Shown: piece by piece, positions 15,856 to 25,979 of the stretch
How the letters are laid out: every line of letters begins with the position of its first letter
Position numbering within the stretch: position 1 is the stretch's first letter
Origin: Nitrospiraceae bacterium
Lineage (GTDB): Bacteria > Nitrospirota > Nitrospiria > Nitrospirales > Nitrospiraceae
DNA: 64,000 bases
Assembly: GCA_019637075.1 (NCBI GenBank)
Contig: JAHBWI010000004.1
Coordinates: forward strand, 186,001 to 250,000
Reading direction: 5' to 3'
The notes under the pieces: model-generated
What the model saw: only the letters and a program-made list of their open reading frames with translations
What the model was told of the DNA's origin: nothing
The model's database searches: none
Translations under genes and position numbers: made by a program

Positions 15856-17484
15856 ATGAGTATCTGGGACAAACTGCCTCGCGATCAGTATGTAAGCCTC
15901 GTGCCCTGGTGCTGGGTGCAGCTCGAAAGCGGGCAGGAGCCCGGTCCTTTTCCGTTCGTCGCTGGGGTGGCTCCGGAGGTCGTCGCCGGGCTCCACGAGG
16001 CGCACAGTCTGCTGGCCAGTTCGATCGACACCGCCATCAGCGATGTCTTTTCCAGACGCGCCTCAGTCGAGGATTCAGGGCGGCGTCGTCGGTTGGAAGA
16101 TGCCTATGCGGAGTTGGTGAACGCCCGGCCCTATCTTCGACAGCACATCCGTTGCGGCCGTAAGGCGGACGGGACGTTTCAGTGGGAGTTTCCGACTGAT
16201 CCGACCAAATCCGCCACAGTGACCAACGGGGGATTGCGGATCTTCCATTCCGTCAAGCGGCAGGCCATTCCGATCGGCTTCGATCAACGGCCGCTGGGCC
16301 CGATGGTCGGCAAGCTGCTGGGCATGCTCGACGGCACCCATCGCGCCGAAGAACTGAAGACGATCGTGCAGTCGTCGCCGCGCGAAGCGCAGGGCCTGCT
16401 GACGCATCTGATGGAGTCGCTGCATCAGTACGACTGTTTGGCCGTTGCTCCGCAGGAAACCGTCCGCACCCACTGGTTCAATGTCGTGGGAGACCGGGAT
16501 ATGTTGCATCTGGGCCATGCGGCTCTGCTCTATCGCCAGCGCGACCAGGTGCTGCTCTTCGACCCTTGGCTGCTCCCGTGGTTCGCCGAATCCTCGGTGC
16601 CCTCGCTCTGGGGTTCGTTGCTTCCCAAACCGGCCGCGGTCTTCCTGACCCATGACCATGACGACCACGTCGATCCGCGTACACTGCTCCACCTGCCGAA
16701 AGACACGCCGATCATCGTGCCGAGCCGGCGCAATCGCAAGAAGCTGTACTATGACTACTTGGCCTTGTTGCGCGAGCTGGGATTTGGTCGAGTCATCGAG
16801 CTGGCTCACGGCGAGAAATGGAGCTTCGAGGGCGGCGCGGTCGTGTCGGTGCCGTTTTTCGGCGAGGACCCCTGCGATCTGGAGATGCCCCGAAATTGCT
16901 ACCTGATCACGGATCGGGGCCGAAACGTGCTGGTGCATGCGGACAGCGGCCCGACGAACAGCGGACGCTCAGCCCTGAAAGAAGGTGTGATCGCCCAGTT
17001 GGTCGGGCAGTATGGACCGATTCCTCTCTTATTCGCCTCGCAACAGCAGTTGTTAGAGCTTCGGAGCCATGCCGCCCATGCCGCCCTGTCACATCCGGGT
17101 CAGTGGCTCGAGGTCGGGGAGAACGGGTATCTCACCAATCAGTACCTCGCCGACCTCAGCGCGGCGGCTCAGTCGCGACTGTTCGTGTCCTATGCCACCG
17201 GGGGTGCCGATTGGTATCCCGACCACCTCTCCTTCATGTTCAGCCACCGCAATCCGGCGCGCACCGCGCTGCTCACCGCCAATTGGGAACCGCCTGAAAA
17301 GCTGAAAGAACTTCTCGCTCCGCAGGGTTGCGGGTATCATTATGCTCGCGCACTGGATCTCTTTCGGTCCTCCGACGACGGGCAGGTTCAGGTCACGTCG
17401 GCTGCCGACTCCCTTTCCCCCCTGTCGCTGTATCGGCGGGATCATGGGGATCCACCGTTCATGAAATCGGGCGGGCGCGCCTAG
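15856..17484 (+). CDS. MBL-fold metallo-hydrolase with winged-helix-like N-terminal region
   Basis: A 542-residue protein. Residues about 200-440 form a metallo-beta-lactamase fold of the UlaG/NAPE-PLD-like group: '[15 protein letters not shown]', then the metal motif '[13 protein letters not shown]' (His265, His267, Asp269, His270) and 'VLVHADSGP' as the later Asp ligand region. Residues about 120-200 ('[10 protein letters not shown]', '[14 protein letters not shown]') look like a PqqD-type winged helix, a fold that often binds peptide substrates. No signal peptide. It sits just upstream of sugar-nucleotide genes, 32 bases before the fused dehydrogenase-acetyltransferase, and may share their transcript. 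The substrate is unknown. Confidence 0.75.
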   Translation: MSIWDKLPRDQYVSLVPWCWVQLESGQEPGPFPFVAGVAPEVVAGLHEAHSLLASSIDTAISDVFSRRASVEDSGRRRRLEDAYAELVNARPYLRQHIRCGRKADGTFQWEFPTDPTKSATVTNGGLRIFHSVKRQAIPIGFDQRPLGPMVGKLLGMLDGTHRAEELKTIVQSSPREAQGLLTHLMESLHQYDCLAVAPQETVRTHWFNVVGDRDMLHLGHAALLYRQRDQVLLFDPWLLPWFAESSVPSLWGSLLPKPAAVFLTHDHDDHVDPRTLLHLPKDTPIIVPSRRNRKKLYYDYLALLRELGFGRVIELAHGEKWSFEGGAVVSVPFFGEDPCDLEMPRNCYLITDRGRNVLVHADSGPTNSGRSALKEGVIAQLVGQYGPIPLLFASQQQLLELRSHAAHAALSHPGQWLEVGENGYLTNQYLADLSAAAQSRLFVSYATGGADWYPDHLSFMFSHRNPARTALLTANWEPPEKLKELLAPQGCGYHYARALDLFRSSDDGQVQVTSAADSLSPLSLYRRDHGDPPFMKSGGRA

Positions 17485-17516
17485 AACTCCGCCCCCAACC
17501 CCAAAACGGTGTCTCC

Positions 17517-19157
17517 ATGTCGAGCGATCTCCCTACGGCGTCCGTGCCGCGTGTGGCCGTCATCGGCTCAGGCTACTGGGGCAAGAACCTGGTCCGCAAT
17601 TTTCACGATCTCCGAGCGCTGGCGGCCATCTGTGACAGCAACGACGAAACGCTTCAGCAATTCGCGCAGCAATATCCGGGCTGCCGCACCTTCCGTTCCT
17701 TCGGCGAAGTCCTCCGGGACGAATCGATTCAAGCCGTAGCGATCGCCACTCCGGCCGAAACCCATGCCAATCTCGTGCGCGAAGCGTTGTTGGCCGGGAA
17801 GGATGTCTGTGTTGAGAAGCCCCTGTGCCTGTCGGTGGAAACAGGGGAGTCGCTCGTCAAGCTGGCGCAGGATCGAGGCCGAATCCTCATGGTCGGCCAT
17901 CTCCTCTGGTATCACCCGGCCGTCCTCGCGCTAAAGGCGCTCATCGACAACGGTGACTTGGGGCGGATCCAGTACATCTATTCCAATCGGTTGAATCTGG
18001 GAAAGATCCGTCGCGAGGAGAACATTCTCTGGTCCTTCGCGCCGCATGATATCAGCGTGATTCTGGGTTTGCTGGAGGAGATGCCGGATGCCGTGCATGC
18101 GCAAGGCGGCAACTATCTCCATCAGCGAATCGCGGATGTGACGGTCAGCTTGTTGTCGTTCCCGAGCGGCGTGAAAGCTCACGTGTTCGTCTCATGGTTG
18201 CATCCGTTCAAGGAACAAAAGCTGATCGTCGTGGGTGACCGCAAGATGGCGGTCTTCGACGACCTGGACAAGACGAACAAGCTCATCCTCTATCCGCATT
18301 CGATCGAGTGGAAGCATCAGCAGCCGGTGCCGAACAAGGGCGAAGGGCAGCCGGTCGCATTGAATGCCACGGAGCCGCTGCGGGCCGAATGCCAACACTT
18401 TCTCGACTGTGTCCGCACCAGGCAGAAGCCGCGCACCGACGGCCGTGAGGGCTTGCGCGTGTTGCGCGTGTTGCAGCAATGCCAGGGGTCGCTCGACGTG
18501 CGGCCGTTCCTGTCCGACCCCGCGAAACAGGCGCCTGCGCCGGCCCAGCCGAAGCGTGCCTACTTCGCTCATGAATCGGCCTTCGTGGATGCCGGGGTGG
18601 AGATCGGAGAAGGCAGCAGCATTTGGCACGTCTCGCACATCTTGAAAGGAAGCCGGATCGGTAAGAATTGCAAGATCGGGCAGAACGTCGTCATCGGTCC
18701 CAATGCGGTGGTGGGCGACGGGGTCAAAGTACAAAACAACGTATCGGTGTATGAGGGCGTCACGCTCGAGGACGGCGTCTTCTGCGGTCCGTCGATGGTG
18801 TTCACCAACGTCTTCAACCCGCGCAGCGAGATTCCCCGCATGAACGAGCTGAGACCGACAGTGGTTCGGCGCGGGGCCACGCTTGGGGCGAATTGCACGA
18901 TCGTCTGCGGCCACACGATCGGCCGCTATGCCTTCGTGGGAGCGGGAGCCGTGGTGACGAAGGACGTGCCGGACCATGCGCTCGTGGTTGGATCACCGGC
19001 GCGCATCACCGGTTGGATGTGCGAGTGCGGCGTGAAGCTGAAGGTGAAGGGGGCGAAGCTTGACTGCCCCGTCTGCGGCAGGCAATATCGCAAGGCCGAC
19101 CAGCGGGTCGTTCCGTTGGCGGATCCTCAAGCGCCGGCCAAGAAGTCCGTCGCCTAG
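17517..19157 (+). CDS. Fused Gfo/Idh/MocA dehydrogenase and hexapeptide N-acetyltransferase (WlbA-WbpD-like)
   Basis: A 546-residue two-domain enzyme. Residues 10-340 are a Gfo/Idh/MocA oxidoreductase ('[17 protein letters not shown]', catalytic 'VEKPLC' with Lys101, '[14 protein letters not shown]'). Residues about 350-500 are a left-handed beta-helix acyltransferase ('[17 protein letters not shown]', '[19 protein letters not shown]'), ending in a zinc ribbon with two Cys pairs. Separate homologues WlbA and WbpD oxidise UDP-GlcNAc-uronate at C3 and acetylate the later 3-amino sugar. The ATG at 17517 begins just before the Rossmann strand; an earlier in-frame start would overlap the MBL gene and is not homologous. 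The aminotransferase acting between the two steps is not in the window. Confidence 0.85.
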   Translation: MSSDLPTASVPRVAVIGSGYWGKNLVRNFHDLRALAAICDSNDETLQQFAQQYPGCRTFRSFGEVLRDESIQAVAIATPAETHANLVREALLAGKDVCVEKPLCLSVETGESLVKLAQDRGRILMVGHLLWYHPAVLALKALIDNGDLGRIQYIYSNRLNLGKIRREENILWSFAPHDISVILGLLEEMPDAVHAQGGNYLHQRIADVTVSLLSFPSGVKAHVFVSWLHPFKEQKLIVVGDRKMAVFDDLDKTNKLILYPHSIEWKHQQPVPNKGEGQPVALNATEPLRAECQHFLDCVRTRQKPRTDGREGLRVLRVLQQCQGSLDVRPFLSDPAKQAPAPAQPKRAYFAHESAFVDAGVEIGEGSSIWHVSHILKGSRIGKNCKIGQNVVIGPNAVVGDGVKVQNNVSVYEGVTLEDGVFCGPSMVFTNVFNPRSEIPRMNELRPTVVRRGATLGANCTIVCGHTIGRYAFVGAGAVVTKDVPDHALVVGSPARITGWMCECGVKLKVKGAKLDCPVCGRQYRKADQRVVPLADPQAPAKKSVA

Positions 19158-19259
19158 CAGGATGGTGACGAGCGGTTCGATGACTCCGCTGGTTTCCTGC
19201 GTCGCGAGGCGTAGCGGATTTCATCGACGACTCTCTTCTTAGAAAGCTAGACAGCCAGG

Positions 19260-20282
19260 ATGGGACAGGACAAGGGATTGGTGTTGGTGACCGGCGCAGC
19301 CGGGTTCATCGGATTTCACCTGAGCAAGCGGCTCCTGGATCGCGGCGATCGTGTCCTCGGGCTCGACAACCTCAACGATTATTACGATGTGCGCCTCAAG
19401 GAAGCCCGCCTGGCGCAACTGCGCCCGCATCCGCAATTCCAGTTCGTGAAGCTGGAGCTGGCCGATCGGGCCGGGATGCAGCAGCTCTTCGCACAACAGC
19501 CGATCAGGCGTGTCGTCAATCTGGCGGCCCAGGCCGGCGTGCGCTATTCCTTGGTCAACCCCCATGCCTACACATCGAGCAATGTCGAGGGATTTCTCAA
19601 CATTCTGGAAGGCTGCCGCCACCACAAAATCGAGCATCTGGTCTATGCGTCGACGAGCTCGGTCTACGGCGGCAATACGCACATGCCGTTCTCGGTGCAC
19701 GATAACGTGGACCATCCGGTCTCGCTCTATGCCGCCACGAAGAAGGCCAATGAGTTGATGGCCCATTGCTACGCGCATTTGTATCGGCTCCCCATTACCG
19801 GCTTGCGGTTTTTCACCGTCTACGGACCGTGGGGCCGTCCGGACATGGCGCTGTTCCTGTTTACCAAGGCGATTCTGGAGGGGCGGCCGATCGATGTGTT
19901 CAACCACGGCAAGATGCAGCGGGACTTCACCTACGTCGACGACATCGTGGAGGGCGTGATTCGGACGTTGGACCGTCCCGCGCAGGCCGACGCGAAATGG
20001 TCGAGTGAGAGGCCTGACCCCAGCAGCAGTTCGGCTCCCTATCGCCTCTACAACATCGGCAACCACCAGCCGGTCGAATTGCTCCGATTCATCGAGGTGT
20101 TGGAGCAGACCCTGGGAAAGAAGGCCGAAAAGAACTTCTTGCCGCTTCAACCAGGCGACGTGCCGGCGACCTATGCGGATGTCGCGGACCTGATGCGGGA
20201 GACAGGCTTCAAACCGGCCACGCCGATCGAAACCGGCATCGCCCGCTTCGTGGAGTGGTACCGCAGCTACTACAAGGTGTGA
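19260..20282 (+). CDS. NAD-dependent epimerase, UDP-glucuronate 4-epimerase type
   Basis: A 340-residue extended short-chain dehydrogenase. It has the NAD motif '[11 protein letters not shown]' (residues 11-20), the '[17 protein letters not shown]' segment typical of UDP-glucuronate 4-epimerases, 'SSVYGGN' and the catalytic Tyr157/Lys161 in 'YAATKKANE', then '[19 protein letters not shown]', the hallmark of the glucuronate-epimerase branch. It would convert UDP-glucuronate to UDP-galacturonate for polysaccharide synthesis; UDP-glucuronate would come from the ugd gene at 47.9 kb. Its 3-prime end abuts the convergent deacetylase gene. Confidence 0.88.
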   Translation: MGQDKGLVLVTGAAGFIGFHLSKRLLDRGDRVLGLDNLNDYYDVRLKEARLAQLRPHPQFQFVKLELADRAGMQQLFAQQPIRRVVNLAAQAGVRYSLVNPHAYTSSNVEGFLNILEGCRHHKIEHLVYASTSSVYGGNTHMPFSVHDNVDHPVSLYAATKKANELMAHCYAHLYRLPITGLRFFTVYGPWGRPDMALFLFTKAILEGRPIDVFNHGKMQRDFTYVDDIVEGVIRTLDRPAQADAKWSSERPDPSSSSAPYRLYNIGNHQPVELLRFIEVLEQTLGKKAEKNFLPLQPGDVPATYADVADLMRETGFKPATPIETGIARFVEWYRSYYKV

Positions 20283-20288
20283 CGTCCG

Positions 20289-21101
20289 TCAGTCTCGTCG
20301 CGGTCGCGACGGTTCGCCGGCGAGGGCTGTCCAGCCGACTTCCGAGACCCATCCGGTTCTCAACCGGGAAAGAAATCGACAGAGGATGGTGAATTGCTCC
20401 ATGCGGTCGGCCACCTCCATGCAGAGGGGGTGCGCCAGGATCGTTGCCGTGCCGCCGTGCGCTTCAATCGTGTCCACCTGCCGTTCCACGGTTTCCCGCC
20501 AGTCTTGTACGGTCGTCCGTCCCTGGAGTCGGTTGTAGGTCGTCCTTCCCACCAGATACTTCCCATGCAGCAGCCGCTCATGGTCCGGTAGCGTGTTGAT
20601 CGGCAGCGACAGTAGATCTTGGCCGATCCGTTCAGCCGAGCCTTCGACGCCGGTGACGCGGTCCGAGATAATGCGAATGCCACGAGCCGCGAGCATCGGG
20701 TAGGTGTGCTGGTCGTGCTTGTAGGCATGGTTGCGCCAGCTGAGGAGCGGCTTTCCGGTGACGGCCTGAATAGCCTCCATGGTGCGGTCGATGTCGCGTT
20801 GCTGAAGCTGCTTGGAGCCCAGGTGCGAGCCGGTGAGCTTGCGGGAGAGCCAATGGCGAAAGGACCGATAGGCCGAGAACGTATGGCCGCCGATCTCGCA
20901 ATGCGGTAATCCGGCGAGCCGCTCGATCGTGTCTCGTTCCTCGATGCAGGCCTTGCCGGTTACGAACAACGTGACCTTAACGCCGAAGTCCGCGGCGATC
21001 TCGCAATATCGTAGGGCCAACTGCGCTTCGGATTCCTTCGCGTAGCTGGTGTCGACGCCGCGGTAGGACCGCTGGTGCACATCTCCCGTCAGGCAGATCA
21101 T
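20289..21101 (-). CDS. Polysaccharide deacetylase-like protein
   Basis: A 270-residue protein. The start ATG at 21101 overlaps the stop of the upstream glycosyltransferase (ATGA), giving coupled translation. The NodB-type barrel is suggested by 'MICLTGDVHQ' (strand 1 with Asp), 'FGVKVTLFVTGKACIE', 'CEIGGHTFSAYRSF' and 'LLSWRNHAYKHDQHT', with 'TILAHPLCM' near the end. In canonical enzymes the metal site is Asp plus a His-x3-His; here the second His position is Ala ('HTFSA'), so metal binding must differ or activity is altered. The genetic link to a GT4 transferase points to surface-polysaccharide tailoring. Confidence 0.72.
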   Translation of the reverse strand: MICLTGDVHQRSYRGVDTSYAKESEAQLALRYCEIAADFGVKVTLFVTGKACIEERDTIERLAGLPHCEIGGHTFSAYRSFRHWLSRKLTGSHLGSKQLQQRDIDRTMEAIQAVTGKPLLSWRNHAYKHDQHTYPMLAARGIRIISDRVTGVEGSAERIGQDLLSLPINTLPDHERLLHGKYLVGRTTYNRLQGRTTVQDWRETVERQVDTIEAHGGTATILAHPLCMEVADRMEQFTILCRFLSRLRTGWVSEVGWTALAGEPSRPRRD

Positions 21102-22219
21102 CGCAGCTCCCGGTAGACGGCCTCCGTTCGGTCGATGGCGCGCGCCAGGGAAAAATCCGCCAGCACTCGTTGCCTGGCCCGATCGGCCCGCGTCTGGGCC
21201 GCCTCGCGATGTTCGAGCATCCACAGCACCGCGTCGGCCACGGCAGCCGGATCTTCCGGCCCGATGAGTGTGCCGGTCTCGCCGTCGGTAAGGAGGTGGG
21301 GGATGCCTCCCACGCGAGTGGCGACAATCGGTTTGGCCATGGCCATCGCTTGGAGCAGCACCTGCGGCGTCCCTTCGATTTTGAAGGAGGGAAACACCAA
21401 GCAGGTCATCGCGGCCAAACATTCCGGCACGTCGGTGCGGAATCCGGCCAGCACGGTATGGGACCGGAGATTCAGCCGATCGAGCAGCTCATCCGCAGTC
21501 TGCCGATCCCAAGGCGGGCCGTCGCCGATGAAGAGAAATTTGGCGTGGGGCCATCGCGCGAGAATCGCCGGCGCGGCTTCCATCACATACCGGAATCCCT
21601 TGCCCCGCTCCAATCGGCTCACATAGCCAATCACCGGCTGCGTCGGGTCCAGGCCGAATTCCTTCAGTACGTCACCTCCGCTCACCGTCGGGGCAAACCG
21701 GTTCAAATCGATGCCGGCCGGTATTTCGATTACGTGTTCAGGTCGCAGGGAGGGGATCCGTAGGAGATCCCTTCTGGTGTCGCCTGAGGAGGTGAGAATG
21801 CGATCGGACAGCGAGGTATAGATGAGGCTGGAGAGGGGATTCGTTTTGATCGGCGTCCCGATATGCCTAGTCCGTACGATCGGAACCCCTCGCAGCCTGG
21901 CTGCTGGTCCGCAGATCCAGTGATCCTTCGACGTGTGGGTATGCAGCACGTCTACCTTGTGGCGCCCCAGGAGCTTCCAGAATCGGAGCATGGAGGGGAG
22001 CTCGTAGGATTGCCGCATGGAGAGTGTCACCGTGGCGATGCCTTGCGTCTGGGCGCGCTCTGCGAGCTGGGCTCCACGGTTGCAGACGAACGTTAATTCA
22101 TAGCCTCGAGCTTTGAACTCCGCGGCTTCCTCAAGCATACGGATCTCCAGCCCGCCGAATCCCATCGAGGCGCTGGTGTGCCAGACTCTCAGACGAGGAG
22201 TAGATTGGGTGGCGTCCAT
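21098..22219 (-). CDS. Glycosyltransferase family 4 protein
   Basis: A 373-residue GT-B fold enzyme. N-terminal acceptor domain: 'WHTSASMGFGGLEIRMLEEA' with the Gly-rich loop, and 'DVLHTHTSKDHWI'. C-terminal nucleotide-sugar domain: 'VIGYVSRLERGKGFRYVMEA', 'FLFIGDGPPWD', and the E-x7-E region 'SFKIEGTPQVLLQAMAMAKP'. GT4 enzymes retain the anomeric configuration and build glycolipids or polysaccharides from sugar nucleotides. It is followed, with a four-base overlap, by the deacetylase-like gene and opposes the sugar-nucleotide genes, indicating a shared polysaccharide locus. Confidence 0.9.
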   Translation of the reverse strand: MDATQSTPRLRVWHTSASMGFGGLEIRMLEEAAEFKARGYELTFVCNRGAQLAERAQTQGIATVTLSMRQSYELPSMLRFWKLLGRHKVDVLHTHTSKDHWICGPAARLRGVPIVRTRHIGTPIKTNPLSSLIYTSLSDRILTSSGDTRRDLLRIPSLRPEHVIEIPAGIDLNRFAPTVSGGDVLKEFGLDPTQPVIGYVSRLERGKGFRYVMEAAPAILARWPHAKFLFIGDGPPWDRQTADELLDRLNLRSHTVLAGFRTDVPECLAAMTCLVFPSFKIEGTPQVLLQAMAMAKPIVATRVGGIPHLLTDGETGTLIGPEDPAAVADAVLWMLEHREAAQTRADRARQRVLADFSLARAIDRTEAVYRELR

Positions 22220-22425
22220 GCTGGCTGGTGGTGGAGGGAAGTCGTCCTGTGCCTATGCATAGCCTAGGAGGGACAAATGACGCAAGGGGAGATCGAGAGT
22301 GAGACACACCTGACACATTTTCGAGACAGCCTCGCGACTGGAGTCGAGTTCGAGCCCGCAGATTTATCAAAGATTTTCGCTTGGCCTGCTTGTTGCTCTC
22401 TTTTTCGATGTTGTAGAGTGTGACT

Positions 22426-22854
22426 ATGCACGATCACGTTCCTCAGCCCGCTTCATTCAGTATGACCGGTTCCGCCCTGGTTCGGGGTTGCTGTCTGTTC
22501 TTGGCCGTGGTCGCTGGAAATGGCCTCGCATCGGCGGAGGAGGCAACCTCGGAGTATCCGGCCCTTTCGGGACTGCGCAGTCCGATCGGGGCAGAGGGAA
22601 CCGACAGCCCTCCCGCAGTGGAAGCCAGGCAGGACCTCGTCCGCCAGGCCCCATCCATCAGCGGCAAATTCCAAGTGCGCGATCAGACCTTTCTGCCTTT
22701 TGTTGGGGCCGGGTTCAGTGCCGGCTATGCGTCGGAGCGGGATCGCGCTCTAGGGACCGACCTCTCTTCCCAATCCTCAGGTCTGCTCGGAAACGGGCTG
22801 TCGAAGGGATTCATGCCCAACGAGTTTCAAATGGGAATTAAGATTCCGTTCTAG
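22426..22854 (+). CDS. Small exported protein of unknown function
   Basis: A 142-residue protein not recognised. Residues about 17-38 form a signal peptide (ALVRGCCLFLAVVAGNGLASA). The mature part is polar with Gly/Ser-rich stretches ('FVGAGFSAGYASERDRALG') and ends in 'QMGIKIPF'; an odd pattern of short amphipathic pieces and terminal Phe could fit an outer-membrane association. A GTG at 22420 precedes the ATG at 22426 in the same frame. It sits alone between the GT4 gene and the HAD gene. Confidence 0.55.
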   Translation: MHDHVPQPASFSMTGSALVRGCCLFLAVVAGNGLASAEEATSEYPALSGLRSPIGAEGTDSPPAVEARQDLVRQAPSISGKFQVRDQTFLPFVGAGFSAGYASERDRALGTDLSSQSSGLLGNGLSKGFMPNEFQMGIKIPF

Positions 22855-22875
22855 CCACTGTCGGCCTCGCCTGCC

Positions 22876-23601
22876 TCAATTTGGATACCCATTGCCTCGC
22901 GTCTCGATTTCTTTCAGGACTTGGCTTGGATCCGCTCCCGCCAGAGTCTTGAGCACGAGCGTGGCTTCTCCCAGTTGCGCGGCAGGGTAGGTGGTCGCCA
23001 ATGCCAAGACCGGCATCCCGGCCCGCAGCGCTGCCTGAATCCCGGCGCGGGAATCCTCGACCACCAGGCATTCATCGACTCGCAAGAGCGGCGGCTTCGG
23101 CGACCGGGCGTTCAATAGGCGGAGCGTATAGTCATATATCGCCGGGTCCGGTTTGCCGATTGGGCAGTCGTCGGCGGAGACGATAATCTCAAAGGCCTCT
23201 TCGATGGGTGTCTCCCGCAAGGCATGGAGAATCTGTTCGCGCCGGCCTCCGGAGGCCACGGCCAATCGGACCATCTTGCCGGCCTGTTGGACGAAGTCGA
23301 CGACACCGAGAAACAGGGCCGGCTTGTGATCGGCTGTATAGGCCCGAAAGAGGTCGGCCTTGCGCGCCGTGATGGCAGCATGGACTGCCGGGTCACATCG
23401 CCCGTCCCGCGCCGTGAGCAGGGCCGTGGTGCAGGTGCGTTCGTCCATGCCGAGGTATGAGCCGTAGTACTCGTCCTTGCTCAGGGAGAGGCCCTGTTCC
23501 GCCAACGCCGATTGAAAGCACAGGAGATGCGGGGTTTCATCGTCGGCAATGACCCCGTTGAAGTCGAAAATGATGGCTCGAATCCGTCTTGCGCGCAGCA
23601 T
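22876..23601 (-). CDS. HAD-superfamily hydrolase (beta-phosphoglucomutase-like)
   Basis: A 241-residue subfamily I HAD phosphatase. Motif I is 'IIFDFNGVIADDE', with the nucleophile Asp but Asn at the position of the usual second Asp (DxD to DxN); motif II is 'LAVASGGRREQI'; motif III/IV is 'IGKPDPAIYDYTL' and 'CLVVEDSRAGIQAAL'. The helical cap contains 'LGMDERTCTTALL'. Family members are sugar-phosphate phosphatases and phosphoglucomutases; the Asn substitution may favour phosphatase-poor or altered chemistry. AAGGAAA precedes the ATG. Confidence 0.88.
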   Translation of the reverse strand: MLRARRIRAIIFDFNGVIADDETPHLLCFQSALAEQGLSLSKDEYYGSYLGMDERTCTTALLTARDGRCDPAVHAAITARKADLFRAYTADHKPALFLGVVDFVQQAGKMVRLAVASGGRREQILHALRETPIEEAFEIIVSADDCPIGKPDPAIYDYTLRLLNARSPKPPLLRVDECLVVEDSRAGIQAALRAGMPVLALATTYPAAQLGEATLVLKTLAGADPSQVLKEIETRGNGYPN

Positions 23602-23747
23602 GGCGTTTCCTTTTGGCGGGTCACCATACCCGACGGCGTACAGCGGGACAAGCGGTTCCGCTTGTTCAGCCGGGGTACCTAGGGTATGCTGCCAGTCGGT
23701 ATCACTCCTGTTCCAACCCCGGACACCACCGATTTTCTTGTGAGGAT

Positions 23748-25772
23748 ATGAGCGATTACGCAGTCTTAGGCGATCTCCTCGTCATTTTTGCGGTTTCAAC
23801 CGTCGTCGTCTTCATCTTCCATCAGTTTCGTTTGCCCTCTATTGCAGGCTTCCTGGTGGCAGGCGCGTTGATTGGTCCGCACGGGCTGCATTTGATTCCC
23901 GACGCCTCTCAGGTACAGGCGCTTGCCGAAATCGGCATCGTGCTGTTGCTGTTCACCATCGGTATCGAGTTTTCTTCAGTCCATTTTGCGACCGCGAAGC
24001 GCATTCTGGCGGTGGCGGCGCCGGCACAGGTCGGGGGCGTGCTGATACTCGCGCTTCTGGTTGCTCTCGCGGCTGGACTGAGCTATCAGCAGGGTATCTT
24101 CTGGGGTTTTCTCCTCTCGCTCAGCAGCACGGCCATCGTCCTCAAGGCGCTATCGGAGCGAGGCGACAGCGATTCCTATCACGGCCACGCGACCGTGGCG
24201 ATCCTGATTTTCCAGGACCTTGCCGTGGTCGCCATGATGTTGATTACGCCGATTTTGGCGACACCGACCGGCAGCGCGCTGGGTGCGGTGTTGCTGACGC
24301 TCGTGAAGGCGGGGGTCGTGGTCGGTCTCATCGTGGCGGCCGCTTGGTACATCGTGCCGCCGTTGCTGCAGCATATCGTGCGTAGTCGCAGTCGCGAGCT
24401 GTTCTTGCTCTCGATCATCGTTTTGTGTTTGGGAATCGCCTGGCTAACGTCGCTCGGGGGGCTGTCGCTCGCACTCGGGGCGTTCATCGCAGGCCTCGTC
24501 ATCGCCGAATCCGAATACAGCCATCAGGCCCTGGCGGAGGTTCTGCCGTTCCGCGACAGTTTCAACAGCTTGTTCTTCGTTTCCATCGGCGTCCTGATGG
24601 ATCCACGGGTCGTTTTGAACCATCCGTTCGTGGTGGCCGGCCTGCTGGTGGCGGTGATTCTGGGAAAGTTTCTGACCGGGGCCGCCGCGATGCTGGCAGC
24701 CGGCTCGCCGCCACGGTCCGCCGTTCTGACGGGCGTTGCCCTTGCGCAGGTCGGAGAGTTCAGTTTCATCTTGGCGCAGGTCGGGCAGGAAGCCGGTTTA
24801 TTGACCGGGGATTTGTATCAACTGTTCTTGGCTGTGTCGGTGCTCTCGATGGTGGTGACTCCGTTTTTGATGCAATGGTCTCCTTCCCTGGCTCGACGGA
24901 TCGAGGCGGTACAGCGGATGCGGCGATGGCTGCCGGAACGGACGGCGGCGCATGTGGCCCAGTTGGAAGGGCACCAGGTTCGGATCAAGGACCACGTCAT
25001 CATCGTCGGGTATGGCTTGAATGGACGCAATCTCGCCCGCGTGCTGGGGGAAACGGAGATCCCCTACGTTGCGCTCGACTTGGACGGGGACACGGTGCGG
25101 CGGGAATCACGGCACGGCGTCCCGATCTACTACGGCGACGGGGCCAATGCCAACGTGCTGCGGCACATGCGTATCGACGACGCCAAGGTGCTCGTGGTGG
25201 CGATCTCCGATCCCTTCACGGCGCGTCGGACCGTGCAGGTCGCCAAGGGGTTGAATCCGAAACTCCATATCGTGGTCCGAACCCGGTACTTGCGTGAGTT
25301 GGAAGAACTCCATCAATTGGGCGCCGATGACGTCGTGCCCGAGGAGTTCGAAACCTCAATCGAAATCTTCGCGCTTGTCCTGCGCACTTACAGCTTGCCG
25401 CAGGAGTTTGTCGTGCGAAAGGCGGAGCAGGTGCGGCGGGAAGGCTATGCGCTGCTCAGGCGGAGCGAGATGCCGGAACTGGCTCACCACCTCAGGGGCG
25501 GGACGCTCACCGACGTCGAAGTGGAAACCTGCCGCATCGACGAAGACTCGCCGTCCTCAGGGAAATCGCTGGCGGAGTTGTCGATCAGGCCGAGGTCCGG
25601 CGCTTCGATTATCGCTTGGACTCGGAACCAGGTCACGCAGTCCAATCCCTCCGAAAAGGTGCGACTACAGTCCGGCGATATCGTCACCCTCCTCGGCTCC
25701 CGCGACCAGATCCGGCGGGCCATGGCGCTGCTGAACGAACCAGGCGCAGGTACCAGCCAGCACGTGGTGTGA
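23748..25772 (+). CDS. Cation:proton antiporter, KefB/KefC type (CPA2) with TrkA domains
   Basis: A 674-residue inner-membrane protein. Residues about 8-390 hold the 12-13 membrane segments of the CPA2 Na+/H+ exchanger fold ('LPSIAGFLVAGALIGPHGLH', 'GIVLLLFTIGIEFS', 'LSSTAIVLKAL', 'IFQDLAVVAMMLI'). Residues about 420-535 are a TrkA-N NAD-binding domain ('VIIVGYGLNGRNLARVLGE'), and residues about 585-665 a TrkA-C domain ('SGKSLAELSIRPRSGASI'). This layout is that of K+/H+ antiporters regulated by nucleotide. The ATG at 23748 follows a GAGGA site; the frame runs 53 codons further upstream without homology. Confidence 0.92.
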   Translation: MSDYAVLGDLLVIFAVSTVVVFIFHQFRLPSIAGFLVAGALIGPHGLHLIPDASQVQALAEIGIVLLLFTIGIEFSSVHFATAKRILAVAAPAQVGGVLILALLVALAAGLSYQQGIFWGFLLSLSSTAIVLKALSERGDSDSYHGHATVAILIFQDLAVVAMMLITPILATPTGSALGAVLLTLVKAGVVVGLIVAAAWYIVPPLLQHIVRSRSRELFLLSIIVLCLGIAWLTSLGGLSLALGAFIAGLVIAESEYSHQALAEVLPFRDSFNSLFFVSIGVLMDPRVVLNHPFVVAGLLVAVILGKFLTGAAAMLAAGSPPRSAVLTGVALAQVGEFSFILAQVGQEAGLLTGDLYQLFLAVSVLSMVVTPFLMQWSPSLARRIEAVQRMRRWLPERTAAHVAQLEGHQVRIKDHVIIVGYGLNGRNLARVLGETEIPYVALDLDGDTVRRESRHGVPIYYGDGANANVLRHMRIDDAKVLVVAISDPFTARRTVQVAKGLNPKLHIVVRTRYLRELEELHQLGADDVVPEEFETSIEIFALVLRTYSLPQEFVVRKAEQVRREGYALLRRSEMPELAHHLRGGTLTDVEVETCRIDEDSPSSGKSLAELSIRPRSGASIIAWTRNQVTQSNPSEKVRLQSGDIVTLLGSRDQIRRAMALLNEPGAGTSQHVV

Positions 25773-25818
25773 GGCGGATCTCGTGAAGCGTGGTTCGTCT
25801 CGCGGCCGATTCGCTCCG

Positions 25819-25833
25819 ATCTCGTGACGAGAT
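25819..25833. repeat. 15-base palindrome in a convergent intergenic gap
   Basis: ATCTCGT-G-ACGAGAT, with the half GATCTCGTGA also occurring near 25776. The surrounding 25773-25979 gap shows no gene and no terminator run. Confidence 0.35.
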
Positions 25834-25979
25834 ACGCTGCACGAACAACGTCTTCAGGATGTCAAATTGTCCGATCAGCGAGACCGCAGCGAACGGTGAT
25901 CTGAGGCGTACAACGAGTTGGACGTTGAGGCCCGCCGTGATGCGAGAACAAAGCTGCAGGCAGTTTCACCGGCCTGACG

